Source of the DNA: DASZCR01 sp035942915
GTDB lineage: Bacteria > Acidobacteriota > Blastocatellia > Pyrinomonadales > Pyrinomonadaceae
Direction: 5' to 3'
Length of the DNA: 6,202 nucleotides
NCBI GenBank assembly: GCA_035942915.1
Contig: DASZCR010000374.1
Location: 1-6,202, forward strand
How positions within the stretch are numbered: position 1 is the first letter of the stretch; each line of letters opens with the position of its first letter. Both the position numbers and the translations under genes were made by a program. Below are positions 1 through 5,804 of this stretch, piece by piece. The notes below the pieces were generated by a model. The model was not told the DNA's origin and made no database searches. It was given only the letters and a program-made list of their open reading frames with translations.

Positions 1-143
1 GGAATATTCTGAGCGACCCAAGCATGCTCGGCGGCCTCCAACCGGCGCAGCCCGCCGGTGGCGGCGCGGCCACGACGCCGACGCCTGCGGCCAACGCGAG
101 TCCGGCCGCGAACAACTCTCAGCCCGCGCCGCAGAATAAATAG
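1..143 (+). CDS. C-terminal end of an unidentified upstream protein (partial)
   Basis: An open frame enters from the left edge (first full codon at 3) and ends at TAG 141-143, giving 46 residues. It starts NILSDPSMLGGLQPAQ and continues as a low-complexity tail dominated by Ala, Pro, Gly, Thr and Asn, ending PAPQNK. Codon choice is GC-rich like the neighbours, which supports real coding. No domain is visible, so the product cannot be named. Such tails occur at the ends of exported, envelope and chaperone-like proteins, but this is not diagnostic. The gene has the same orientation as the ABC-F gene, 152 bases further on, and a 7-bp hairpin follows its stop closely. An Arg-rich reading in another frame across this stretch looks like a GC-rich shadow. 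Confidence 0.6.
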   Translation, partial: NILSDPSMLGGLQPAQPAGGGAATTPTPAANASPAANNSQPAPQNK

Positions 144-148
144 CTCTC

Positions 149-170
149 GCGGACGGCTTCGTTCGTCCGC
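149..170 (+). terminator. Hairpin just after the upstream gene, possible weak terminator
   Basis: GCGGACG (149-155) is perfectly complementary to CGTCCGC (164-170) around an 8-base loop, GCTTCGTT, and begins 5 bases after the TAG stop. The position suits 3'-end processing or termination. No T-tract follows, so it is not a classical intrinsic terminator. It could act with Rho or simply stabilise the upstream mRNA. Confidence 0.35.
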
Positions 171-193
171 CAAGCGCCAACAGGGAAGGCGGA

Positions 194-238
194 CGCGCGT
201 GCGCGCTGCTCGGCAGAATGGCCGCACGCGCACGCGCG
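194..238. repeat. 12-bp GC-rich inverted repeat in the ABC-F leader
   Basis: CGCGCGTGCGCG (194-205) is the exact reverse complement of CGCGCACGCGCG (227-238). The 21-base spacer has its own small hairpin, CTGC (206-209) with GCAG (213-216). The arms are alternating purine-pyrimidine sequence, which makes chance complementarity more likely and could also favour Z-DNA. In RNA it would be a very stable stem about 60 bases before the ABC-F start. Function is unknown. Confidence 0.5.
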
Positions 239-262
239 CCCGCTTCCACGTTTAGAGTGAGA

Positions 263-281
263 GGGCGGATTCCGGCCGCCC
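263..281 (+). promoter_or_regulatory. Hairpin with a short T-run directly before the ABC-F start
   Basis: GGGCGG (263-268) pairs with CCGCCC (276-281) around a 7-base loop. GCAG and TTTT follow (286-289), and the ATG is at 296. The shape resembles a weak terminator or attenuator placed where a ribosome binding site would be, and no clear Shine-Dalgarno is seen. Some ABC-F genes are controlled by leader attenuation, but the link here is inference; it may instead be a late terminator for the upstream gene. Confidence 0.3.
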
Positions 282-295
282 GCAGTTTTAACGAA

Positions 296-2257
296 ATGCT
301 TTTCCGTCTGTCAGACGTTTATAAATCCTACGCGGCGCAGGACGTGCTGCGCGGCGCGTCTTTGCAAGTCAATCCGGGCGAGCACGTCGGTCTGGTCGGC
401 CGCAACGGGGCGGGGAAGACGACCATCTTCCGCTTGATTAGCGGCGAGGAGACGCCCGACCGAGGCGACGTGGTGCGTGCGCGCGGCCTCAACCTCGGAC
501 TCCTCGAACAGCACGTTCATTTCGAAGAGAACGTCACCGTCCACGAAGCGGCGCTCGCCGCCTTCAAGAACTTGCAGCGCATCGAACACGAGATGCACGA
601 GCTTGAGCACCGCATGGCCGAAGCGCCCGACGACCTCGACGCCGTGCTCGAACGCTACAGCGACCTGCAACATCAATTCGAGCGCGAAGGCGGCTTCGAG
701 TATGCCGCGAAAGCCGAAGCCATCCTCCAGGGTCTCGGTTTCGAGAAAGAGACTTGGGCGCTGCCGACCGAGATTCTCTCAGGCGGTCAGAAGAACCGTC
801 TCGGACTGGCGCGCCTCCTGCTCGCAGAACCGGACGTGCTCCTGCTCGACGAGCCGACAAACCATCTGGATGTCGCCGCCGTCGAGTGGCTCGAAGAGTT
901 TCTCGCCGCTTACGAACGCGCCTACGTCATCATCAGTCACGACCGCTACTTCCTTGACCGCGCCTGCACGCGCATCGTCGAAGTCGAACACGGTCGCGCC
1001 GTCAGTTACACGGGCAACTATTCGGCCTACCTCGTCGAGCGCGAGGAGCGACGCGAGGCGCAGCAGCGCGCTTACGAAAACCAGCAGCACCTCATCTCGA
1101 AGACGGAAGAGTTTATCCGCCGCAACCTCGCCGGGCAGAAGACCAAGCAGGCCAAGTCGCGCCGCAAGATGCTCGAAAAGCTCGAACGTCTCGACGCTGT
1201 CCGACCCGACCAATCCTCCGGCGACTTCCGCCTGCAAAAGGTCGAACGCACAGGGACGCACGTCCTCACGGTCAAGGATGCTTCGGTCGGCTATCCCGGA
1301 AAGGTTCTGGCCGCAGACATCACTTTCACGCTGCGTCGTGCGGAAGCTCTCGGCATCATCGGCCCGAACGGTTCGGGGAAGACGACCTTCATCAAGACCG
1401 TCCTCGGCAAAATCCCTTCGCTCGCGGGCGAAGTGCGTTGGGGCACGAACGTACAGGTCGGCTACTACGCCCAACAACTCGACGACCTCGACGAGCGCAA
1501 CGAGATTATTATGGAACTGCGCCGCGTCGCGCCCTCGTCGGCCACCGCCGGAGAACTGCGCGGCTTCCTCGCCAAGTTCCTCTTCACCGGAGACGACGTT
1601 TACAAGCACGTCCGCGACCTCTCAGGCGGCGAAAAGGGGCGGCTTGCCCTCGCCAAACTCATCTACTCGCGCGTCAACGTGCTCGTCCTCGACGAGCCGA
1701 CCAACCATCTCGACATCCCCTCGCGCGAGGCGCTCGAAGAAGCTCTCGACGCCTACGAAGGCACGATTATCACCATCAGCCACGACCGCTATTTCCTCGA
1801 CCGCGTCGCCACGCAAATCCTCGCCCTCGACGGCGACGGCCACGCCGAGCACTACGAAGGCGACTACACCGAGTATCACGATTGGAAGGCGCTCGTCCGC
1901 GCCGAAGCCTCAGCCGCCGCGAGAGCCGAGCAGGAGGAGCGACAATCTCAACGGGCGGCGGCCGAGCGTCCGAAGCCGCCCGCCGAAAAAGCGAAAGCGA
2001 CGGGCACAGCCTCCAAACAGAACGCCTCCAAAGGTGGCAAGAAAACTCCGGCGCGCGACGCGCAGGCCATCGAGGCAGAGATTGCCGAGAGCGAGCGCCG
2101 CCTCGCTGCACTCTCCGACGAGTTGGCCTCGCCGGAGGTCGCACGCGCGCCCGACAGGCTCGCCAAATTGAACGAAGAGTACAACCGCGTAGACGTTCGT
2201 CTGCGCGCTCTCTACGACGAGTGGGAGCGCGTGGCGGCCGAGACGGCGAGCGCCTAA
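296..2257 (+). CDS. ABC-F family ATPase (ribosome-associated, Uup/YdiF-like)
   Basis: A 653-residue soluble protein with two ABC cassettes and no membrane segments, as expected of ABC-F translation factors rather than transporters. Cassette 1 has Walker A GRNGAGKTT (35-43), Q-loop Gln72, signature LSGGQ (161-165), Walker B LLLDEPTNHLD with Asp185/Glu186, and switch His215. Cassette 2 has GPNGSGKTT (356-364), LSGGE (442-446), Asp466/Glu467 and His496. All catalytic residues are intact. A short helical arm lies at about 75-125. The basic inter-cassette linker (about 235-325, including GQKTKQAKSRRKMLEKLERL) is the segment that reaches tRNA in the ribosomal E site in studied members. A Lys/Ala/Pro-rich stretch (about 543-590) precedes a charged C-terminal coiled coil (about 590-653) like that of Uup. 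ATG 296 was chosen because LFRLSDVYKSY is the usual start of cassette 1; upstream in-frame codons at 218-295 read as non-conserved Arg/Ala-rich sequence. The substrate state, and whether it gives antibiotic protection, cannot be read from sequence. Confidence 0.93.
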   Translation: MLFRLSDVYKSYAAQDVLRGASLQVNPGEHVGLVGRNGAGKTTIFRLISGEETPDRGDVVRARGLNLGLLEQHVHFEENVTVHEAALAAFKNLQRIEHEMHELEHRMAEAPDDLDAVLERYSDLQHQFEREGGFEYAAKAEAILQGLGFEKETWALPTEILSGGQKNRLGLARLLLAEPDVLLLDEPTNHLDVAAVEWLEEFLAAYERAYVIISHDRYFLDRACTRIVEVEHGRAVSYTGNYSAYLVEREERREAQQRAYENQQHLISKTEEFIRRNLAGQKTKQAKSRRKMLEKLERLDAVRPDQSSGDFRLQKVERTGTHVLTVKDASVGYPGKVLAADITFTLRRAEALGIIGPNGSGKTTFIKTVLGKIPSLAGEVRWGTNVQVGYYAQQLDDLDERNEIIMELRRVAPSSATAGELRGFLAKFLFTGDDVYKHVRDLSGGEKGRLALAKLIYSRVNVLVLDEPTNHLDIPSREALEEALDAYEGTIITISHDRYFLDRVATQILALDGDGHAEHYEGDYTEYHDWKALVRAEASAAARAEQEERQSQRAAAERPKPPAEKAKATGTASKQNASKGGKKTPARDAQAIEAEIAESERRLAALSDELASPEVARAPDRLAKLNEEYNRVDVRLRALYDEWERVAAETASA

Positions 2258-2265
2258 ACGGACGC

Positions 2266-2294
2266 TTGACACGGGCGTAAGCCGTTTGTTAACT
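2266..2294 (+). promoter_or_regulatory. Candidate sigma70-type promoter for tRNA-Val
   Basis: A perfect TTGACA (2266-2271) is followed, after 17 bases, by TTAACT (2289-2294), a weak -10 match with ideal spacing. Transcription would start near 2301, leaving a leader of about 48 nt to be trimmed before the tRNA. It lies 8 bases past the ABC-F stop. The overlapping sequence 2271-2285 can form a small bulged hairpin with a GTAA tetraloop followed by TTGTT, so weak termination of the ABC-F transcript is an alternative reading. Confidence 0.45.
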
Positions 2295-2348
2295 TACACC
2301 TCCGCTTTGAAAGAGTGTTTCCAGGCGTGAGTTTTGACAGTTTTTTGT

Positions 2349-2423
<75 letters not shown>

Positions 2424-2623
2424 TTATTCCTTAATTCGACAGCGAGCACCGGAAGACCTTTGCCAGAAATGTTGACGCGAACTCGAACTACGTTTCGATT
2501 CTAAAGTCAGCGAAACCGTTCCCGCAGCACAGGCGGGCGGCGTCGCGCGGCGAGGGCGCTTCTGTCGAATCCGATCTGAGTTAGTTAGTTCCCCAAAGGG
2601 ACACAATTCCCGGTTTTGACGCC
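2424..2623. other. Non-coding stretch between tRNA-Val and the thrS leader
   Basis: No credible gene or strong terminator is seen in these 200 bases. A TTGACG (2472-2477) is followed after 17 bases by TCGATT (2495-2500), a poor but possible promoter for thrS. A 4-bp hairpin at 2590-2601 and a small TTAG/TTAGTT repetition near 2579-2590 are the only other structures, both weak. Short open frames on either strand show no conserved character. No T-box consensus was recognised. Confidence 0.5.
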
Positions 2624-2712
2624 TCTTTCCGCGAGGCCACGCTCGTCCGTCATGTGCGAGCGCGGGGCAGACTCGCGCACGACGCGTGCGCCTTAGAGTT
2701 TTCGCGGAAAGG
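2624..2712 (+). promoter_or_regulatory. Candidate thrS 5' leader structure masking the ribosome binding site
   Basis: CTTTCCGCGA (2625-2634) is perfectly complementary to TCGCGGAAAG (2702-2711), with G-U extensions at both ends. The 3' strand contains part of the thrS Shine-Dalgarno AAAGGA (2708-2713), 8 bases before ATG 2722. The enclosed RNA can form two further hairpins: CGCTCG/CGAGCG (2640-2645/2657-2662) and GCGCAC/GTGCGC (2675-2680/2686-2691). The first has CGT (2648-2650) in its loop, the letters of a tRNA-Thr anticodon. In E. coli, ThrRS represses its own translation by binding tRNA-Thr-like leader stems near the RBS. A similar role here is inference from layout; the loop is 9-11 nt rather than 7, and sequence homology to the E. 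coli operator is not claimed. Confidence 0.4.
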
Positions 2713-2721
2713 ACATCAGCG

Positions 2722-4749
2722 ATGAGTGAGATACAGGTTCAACTGAAGGACGGCGCAGCAGCGCAGGTGGCATCGTCTCTGACGGTGGCCGAAGCCCTGC
2801 GCCAACTCGACCGCGACGCTGCCAAGCGCGCGCTGGCGGCCAAAGTCAACGGACGCGAAGTAGACCTCGCGGCCACTTTGGAGGATGCCAGTCGCTCCAA
2901 CGGCCTGTCGAACGCGACCGCGCAAGAAGACCTGCCCGACGCACGCCGCGTCGAAATCGAACCCGTCCTGCCAGAGACGCTCGACGGCCTCGATGTCATC
3001 CGTCACTCGACGGCGCACCTGCTGGCCGCCGCCGTTCTCGACCTCTTTCCCGGTACGAAACTCGGCGTCGGCCCCGCGCTCCTCGACGACCCGCGCTACG
3101 GCTTCTTCTACGATGTCATCGCGCCGCGCACGTTGACGGTCGAAGACCTCCCCGTCATCGAAAAGCGTATGCGCGAGATTGCCAAGCGTAACCTTGCCTA
3201 TCGCCGCGAGGAGATTGATAAGCCGGAGGCGCTACGCATCTTCGGCGAGCGCGACGAGCCTTTGAAGTGTGAGTTGATAGACAACAAGGGCGGCGAGCGC
3301 GTGAGCATCTACTACATCGACGGCTCGCCGTTCATCGACTTCTGCCTTGGGCCGCACGTCCCGAACACGAACCGTCTCAGAGCCTTCAAACTGCTTTCGC
3401 TCTCCGGCGCTTACTGGATGGGCGATGCCGAGCGCCCGCAGATGCAGCGCATCTACGGGACGGCCTTCGCCACGCAGGAAGAGCTCGACGCGTGGCTCCG
3501 GCAGCGCGAAGAGGCTGAACGGCGCGACCACCGCAAACTCGGCCGCGAACTCGACCTCTTCTCCATTCAGGAGACCTTCGGTCAGGGGCTTATCTTCTGG
3601 CATCCGAAGGGCGGCGCGATTCGCACGGAGATGGAAAACTTCCTCCGCGCCGAACTCGTGCGGCGCGGTTACGGTCTGGTCTACACGCCGCACATCGCGC
3701 GCCGCGAACTGTGGCGCATCAGCGGTCACGAGGAGAATTACGCCGATTCGATGTTCTCGCCGACCGAGATGGAGGGGACGGAGTTTCGCATCAAGCCGAT
3801 GAACTGCCCGTTCCACATCGGCATCTACAAGTCTGCACAACGCTCTTACAGAGACTTGCCCGTGCGTCTCGCCGAACTCGGCACGTGCTATCGCGCGGAA
3901 CTTTCGGGAACGCTTCACGGCCTGATGCGCGTGCGCGGCTTCACGCAGGACGACGCGCACATCTTCTGCACGCCGGAGACGGTCAAGGGCGAGATTCTCG
4001 GCTGCGTCGATTTCGCCTACGATGTCTTTCGCACCTTCGGTTTCGAGAGGTTCAAGGTCGAGCTTTCGGTCAAGGGCAGCGATACGACCAAGAGCTATCT
4101 CGGCACGGACGAGGACTGGGAACGCGCCGAGAGCGCGCTCAGGGAGGCGCTCGGCGAACGCGGTATCCCGTTCGAGCGGATGGAAGGCGAGGCGGCCTTC
4201 TACGGCCCGAAGATTGATATCAAGGTCGAAGATGCCATCGGCCGCCTGTGGCAGTTGACGACCGTGCAGTTCGACTTCAATCTGCCGGAGCGTTTCGAGT
4301 TGGAGTACATCGGCGAGGACAACAAGCCGCACCGCCCGGTGATGATTCACCGCGCGCTCTTCGGCTCGGTCGAGCGCATGTTTGGCGTTCTCGTCGAACA
4401 CTACGCGGGCGCATTCCCGATGTGGCTGGCGCCCGTGCAGGTGGCCGTGCTGCCGATTACCGACCGCGTCAACGAATACGGCGAACGGGTCGCGCGCGAA
4501 CTTCGCGCGGTCGGCCTGCGCGTCGAGACGAACGTGCGCGGCGACAAAATCGGCGCGAAAATCAGGCAGGCGCAATTGCAGAAGATTCCGTTCATGCTCG
4601 TCCTCGGCGACCGCGAGATGGAGCAGGGCGAGGTGGCTGTCCGCGAGCGCGCACGAGGCGACCTCGGCGCGATGTCGATTGACGAGTTTCGCGTCTTGGC
4701 GCAGCGACTCGTCGAATCGCGCGCGCTCGTCAACCACGTCGAGTCTTAA
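2722..4749 (+). CDS. thrS: Threonine--tRNA ligase (ThrRS)
   Basis: A cytoplasmic class II synthetase of 675 residues that attaches Thr to tRNA-Thr and hydrolyses Ser-tRNA-Thr. In order: an N-terminal TGS domain (about 1-85) with an extra segment near 56-75; the editing domain (about 90-260) with HSTAH (His95, His99) and CLGPH (Cys208, His212), equivalent to the HxxxH and CxxxH editing residues; the catalytic core (about 270-570) with zinc ligands Cys362 (MNCPFH), His413 (DDAHIF) and His543 (IHRALFGSVER), Arg391 in motif 2 and GLMRVRGFTQDDAH; and the anticodon-binding domain (about 571-670) with VLPITD, GDKIGAKIR and VLGDREM. Nothing essential is missing. ATG 2722 is preceded by AAAGGA at good spacing. 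An in-frame GTG at 2686 would add 12 non-conserved residues and lacks a Shine-Dalgarno. First gene of the thrS-infC-rpmI-rplT block; the leader before it may regulate translation. Confidence 0.98.
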   Translation: MSEIQVQLKDGAAAQVASSLTVAEALRQLDRDAAKRALAAKVNGREVDLAATLEDASRSNGLSNATAQEDLPDARRVEIEPVLPETLDGLDVIRHSTAHLLAAAVLDLFPGTKLGVGPALLDDPRYGFFYDVIAPRTLTVEDLPVIEKRMREIAKRNLAYRREEIDKPEALRIFGERDEPLKCELIDNKGGERVSIYYIDGSPFIDFCLGPHVPNTNRLRAFKLLSLSGAYWMGDAERPQMQRIYGTAFATQEELDAWLRQREEAERRDHRKLGRELDLFSIQETFGQGLIFWHPKGGAIRTEMENFLRAELVRRGYGLVYTPHIARRELWRISGHEENYADSMFSPTEMEGTEFRIKPMNCPFHIGIYKSAQRSYRDLPVRLAELGTCYRAELSGTLHGLMRVRGFTQDDAHIFCTPETVKGEILGCVDFAYDVFRTFGFERFKVELSVKGSDTTKSYLGTDEDWERAESALREALGERGIPFERMEGEAAFYGPKIDIKVEDAIGRLWQLTTVQFDFNLPERFELEYIGEDNKPHRPVMIHRALFGSVERMFGVLVEHYAGAFPMWLAPVQVAVLPITDRVNEYGERVARELRAVGLRVETNVRGDKIGAKIRQAQLQKIPFMLVLGDREMEQGEVAVRERARGDLGAMSIDEFRVLAQRLVESRALVNHVES

Positions 4750-4750
4750 A

Positions 4751-4818
4751 GTCAGAGTCGAGGGTCAGGAGTCAAACCCACAGCAGGTTTGACTCCTCAC
4801 TTCAGACTTCACACATCA
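4751..4818. repeat. Heptad-phased palindrome between thrS and infC
   Basis: The core is AGGAGTCAAACC (4767-4778), exactly complementary to GGTTTGACTCCT (4786-4797), with a 7-base loop. Pairing continues imperfectly out to 4755-4809 (about 21 pairs in 55 nt). The arms are built from 7-base units: GTC recurs at 4751, 4757, 4764 and 4771 (steps 6, 7, 7), and the right arm reads GACTCCT, CACTTCA, GACTTCA, CACATCA. No T-tract follows, so it is not an ordinary terminator. It starts 1 base after the thrS stop and ends 12 bases before the infC Shine-Dalgarno at 4831. Confidence 0.75.
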
Positions 4819-4830
4819 GGCTCTTAACTT

Positions 4831-4847
4831 GAGGAGGTGTAGGTATT
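4831..4847 (+). promoter_or_regulatory. Strong Shine-Dalgarno with ATT initiation codon of infC
   Basis: GAGGAGGT (4831-4838) is a near-perfect anti-16S match, and ATT at 4845-4847 follows 6 bases later. An in-frame TGA lies at 4830-4832 and no ATG, GTG or TTG occurs in frame until GTG 4923, which is past the conserved RINERI motif. This leaves ATT 4845 as the only well-placed start. Initiation of infC at AUU, which IF3 itself discriminates against, is the basis of IF3 autoregulation in E. coli. Confidence 0.85.
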
Positions 4848-5534
4848 TCAGGCTTTCGAGGTCGCGGTCAGCGCCCGGACAACCGCCGCGCTCCCGCCGC
4901 GCGCATCAACGAGAGAATACGCGTGCCGGAGGTGCGCGTCATCGCCGAAGACGGCGAACAACTGGGCGTGATGGACACGCGCGATGCCATCAGGCGCGCG
5001 CGCGAACAGGGGCTTGACTTGGTCGAGGTGGCCGCCACCGCAGACCCGCCCGTCTGTCGCATCATCGACTACGGCAAGTTTCAGTACGAGGCCAAGAAGA
5101 AGGCCAACGAGGCGAAGAAGAAGCAGGTCATCATCACGGTCAAGGAAGTGAAATTCCGGCCGGGCACGGACGAGCACGATTACCAGTTCAAGATGAAGCA
5201 CGCCCGCCAGTGGCTTCAGGAAGGCGACAAGGTGAAGGCGACCATCTTCTTTCGCGGCCGCGAGATTACGCACCGCGAACTGGGCGCGGAGCTTTTGCAG
5301 CGACTCGAACAGGACTTGCAGGATGTCGGCGAAGTAGAGGCGCGCCCGCGCATGGAGGGCAATCAGATGTTCCTCATCTTCACGCCGAAGAAGCACAAGA
5401 CCGGGGGCGGCGGAGGCAGCGCGACGCGCCCGCACGACGCCGCGACCGCGCGGCCGACGCCGCAGCCATCGACCACCCCGGCCGGCGGAGGCGCGCAGCC
5501 CGACCCGGCCATCGAGCGGGAAATAACTTCGTAA
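4845..5534 (+). CDS. infC: Translation initiation factor IF-3
   Basis: Read from ATT 4845 the protein has 229 residues. IF3 binds the 30S subunit, keeps 50S away and rejects non-canonical start codons and wrong initiator tRNA. A basic N-terminal stretch (2-19, Arg/Gly/Pro-rich) leads into RINERIRVPEVR (20-31), the signature beginning of the family. The N-terminal domain runs to about 80 (LDLVEVA, PPVCRIIDYGKF), followed by the Lys-rich linker (about 82-94) and the C-terminal domain (about 95-183; VKEVKFRPGT, GDKVKATIFFRGREITH, MEGNQMFLIF). After TPKKHK (ending at 185) there is a 44-residue Gly-, then Pro/Thr/Ala-rich tail absent from E. coli IF3 (180 residues). Calling the GTG at 4923 would delete the conserved RINERI segment. 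The rare start, the strong Shine-Dalgarno and the genomic context all point to autogenous control, which is established for E. coli and inferred here. Confidence 0.97.
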   Translation: MSGFRGRGQRPDNRRAPAARINERIRVPEVRVIAEDGEQLGVMDTRDAIRRAREQGLDLVEVAATADPPVCRIIDYGKFQYEAKKKANEAKKKQVIITVKEVKFRPGTDEHDYQFKMKHARQWLQEGDKVKATIFFRGREITHRELGAELLQRLEQDLQDVGEVEARPRMEGNQMFLIFTPKKHKTGGGGGSATRPHDAATARPTPQPSTTPAGGGAQPDPAIEREITS

Positions 5535-5540
5535 AGAGAA

Positions 5541-5575
5541 CAGTCTCGATGTTTGATTCGAGATTGAAGACACGC
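5541..5575. repeat. Degenerate heptad hairpin between infC and rpmI
   Basis: CAGTCTCGA (5541-5549) pairs with TCGAGATTG (5558-5566) with one G-U, around an 8-base loop. Across it GAT/GAC recurs every 7 bases at 5548, 5555, 5562 and 5569. It sits 6 bases after the infC stop and just before the rpmI Shine-Dalgarno (GAGGGAG, 5577-5583). It may be a decayed relative of the two clearer heptad palindromes in this operon. An alternative is a ribosomal-protein operator, since bL20 binds the region upstream of rpmI in E. coli; no homology to that site was identified. Confidence 0.5.
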
Positions 5576-5591
5576 AGAGGGAGAAGCAATC

Positions 5592-5795
5592 ATGCCGAAA
5601 CTGAAGACACACAAGGGCGCGGCCAAACGTTTCCGCACAACCGCGACCGGGAAGATTAAGCGCGGCCACAGCCACGCGCGCCATATTCTGACCAAGAAGA
5701 CGAATAAGCGTAAGCGTATTCTCGACATCGACGTGCTCGTTAGCGAAGCCGACGAGAAGCGCGTCAACGCGATGCTGCCCTACGGGCGAAGCTGA
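5592..5795 (+). CDS. rpmI: Large ribosomal subunit protein bL35
   Basis: A 67-residue, strongly basic protein of full family length (E. coli 65). It shows the typical start MPKLKTHKGAAKRF, the TATGKIKRGHSHARHILTKK segment and the conserved end MLPYG. It is a structural component of the 50S subunit, buried in 23S rRNA. ATG 5592 has a good Shine-Dalgarno (GAGGGAG, 5577-5583). It lies between infC and rplT as in most bacteria and is probably co-transcribed with them. In E. coli the rpmI-rplT pair is repressed by bL20; the intergenic hairpins here might serve a similar purpose, but nothing in the sequence proves it. Confidence 0.98.
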   Translation: MPKLKTHKGAAKRFRTTATGKIKRGHSHARHILTKKTNKRKRILDIDVLVSEADEKRVNAMLPYGRS

Positions 5796-5804
5796 GTAAA
5801 AGTA

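Noticed and set aside
58..255. Arg-rich 65-codon frame across the upstream gene end
   Set aside because: Composition is that of an out-of-frame GC-rich read, and it runs through the stop region and hairpins of the leader.
218..295. Longer start for the ABC-F protein at 218
   Set aside because: The added 26 residues are Arg/Ala-rich and not part of the family; the cassette begins naturally at ATG 296.
477..2171. A 564-codon plus-strand frame overlapping the ABC-F gene, plus a 276-codon minus-strand frame at 779-1609
   Set aside because: Ser/Arg/Pro-rich or mirror-image composition without domains; both are shadows of the ABC-F reading frame.
2334..2339. A second TTGACA just before the tRNA gene
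   Set aside because: A matching -10 would fall inside the tRNA (around 2357-2362), where nothing resembles one, and transcription would start within the tRNA. The TTGACA at 2379-2384 is simply the anticodon loop.
2686..2721. GTG start for thrS at 2686
   Set aside because: It adds 12 non-conserved residues, has no Shine-Dalgarno, and lies inside the second leader hairpin; ATG 2722 has a good ribosome binding site.
3232..4737. A 501-codon open frame on the minus strand opposite thrS
   Set aside because: It mirrors thrS codon structure in a GC-rich genome, has no recognisable domain, and is wholly antisense to a clearly real, fully conserved gene.
4789..4817. TTGACT at 4789-4794 as a -35 element for infC
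   Set aside because: It is part of the palindrome arm and no acceptable -10 occurs at 16-18 bases.
4923..4925. GTG as the infC start
   Set aside because: It would remove RINERIR, which is conserved in IF3, and it lacks a Shine-Dalgarno; ATT 4845 has a very strong one.
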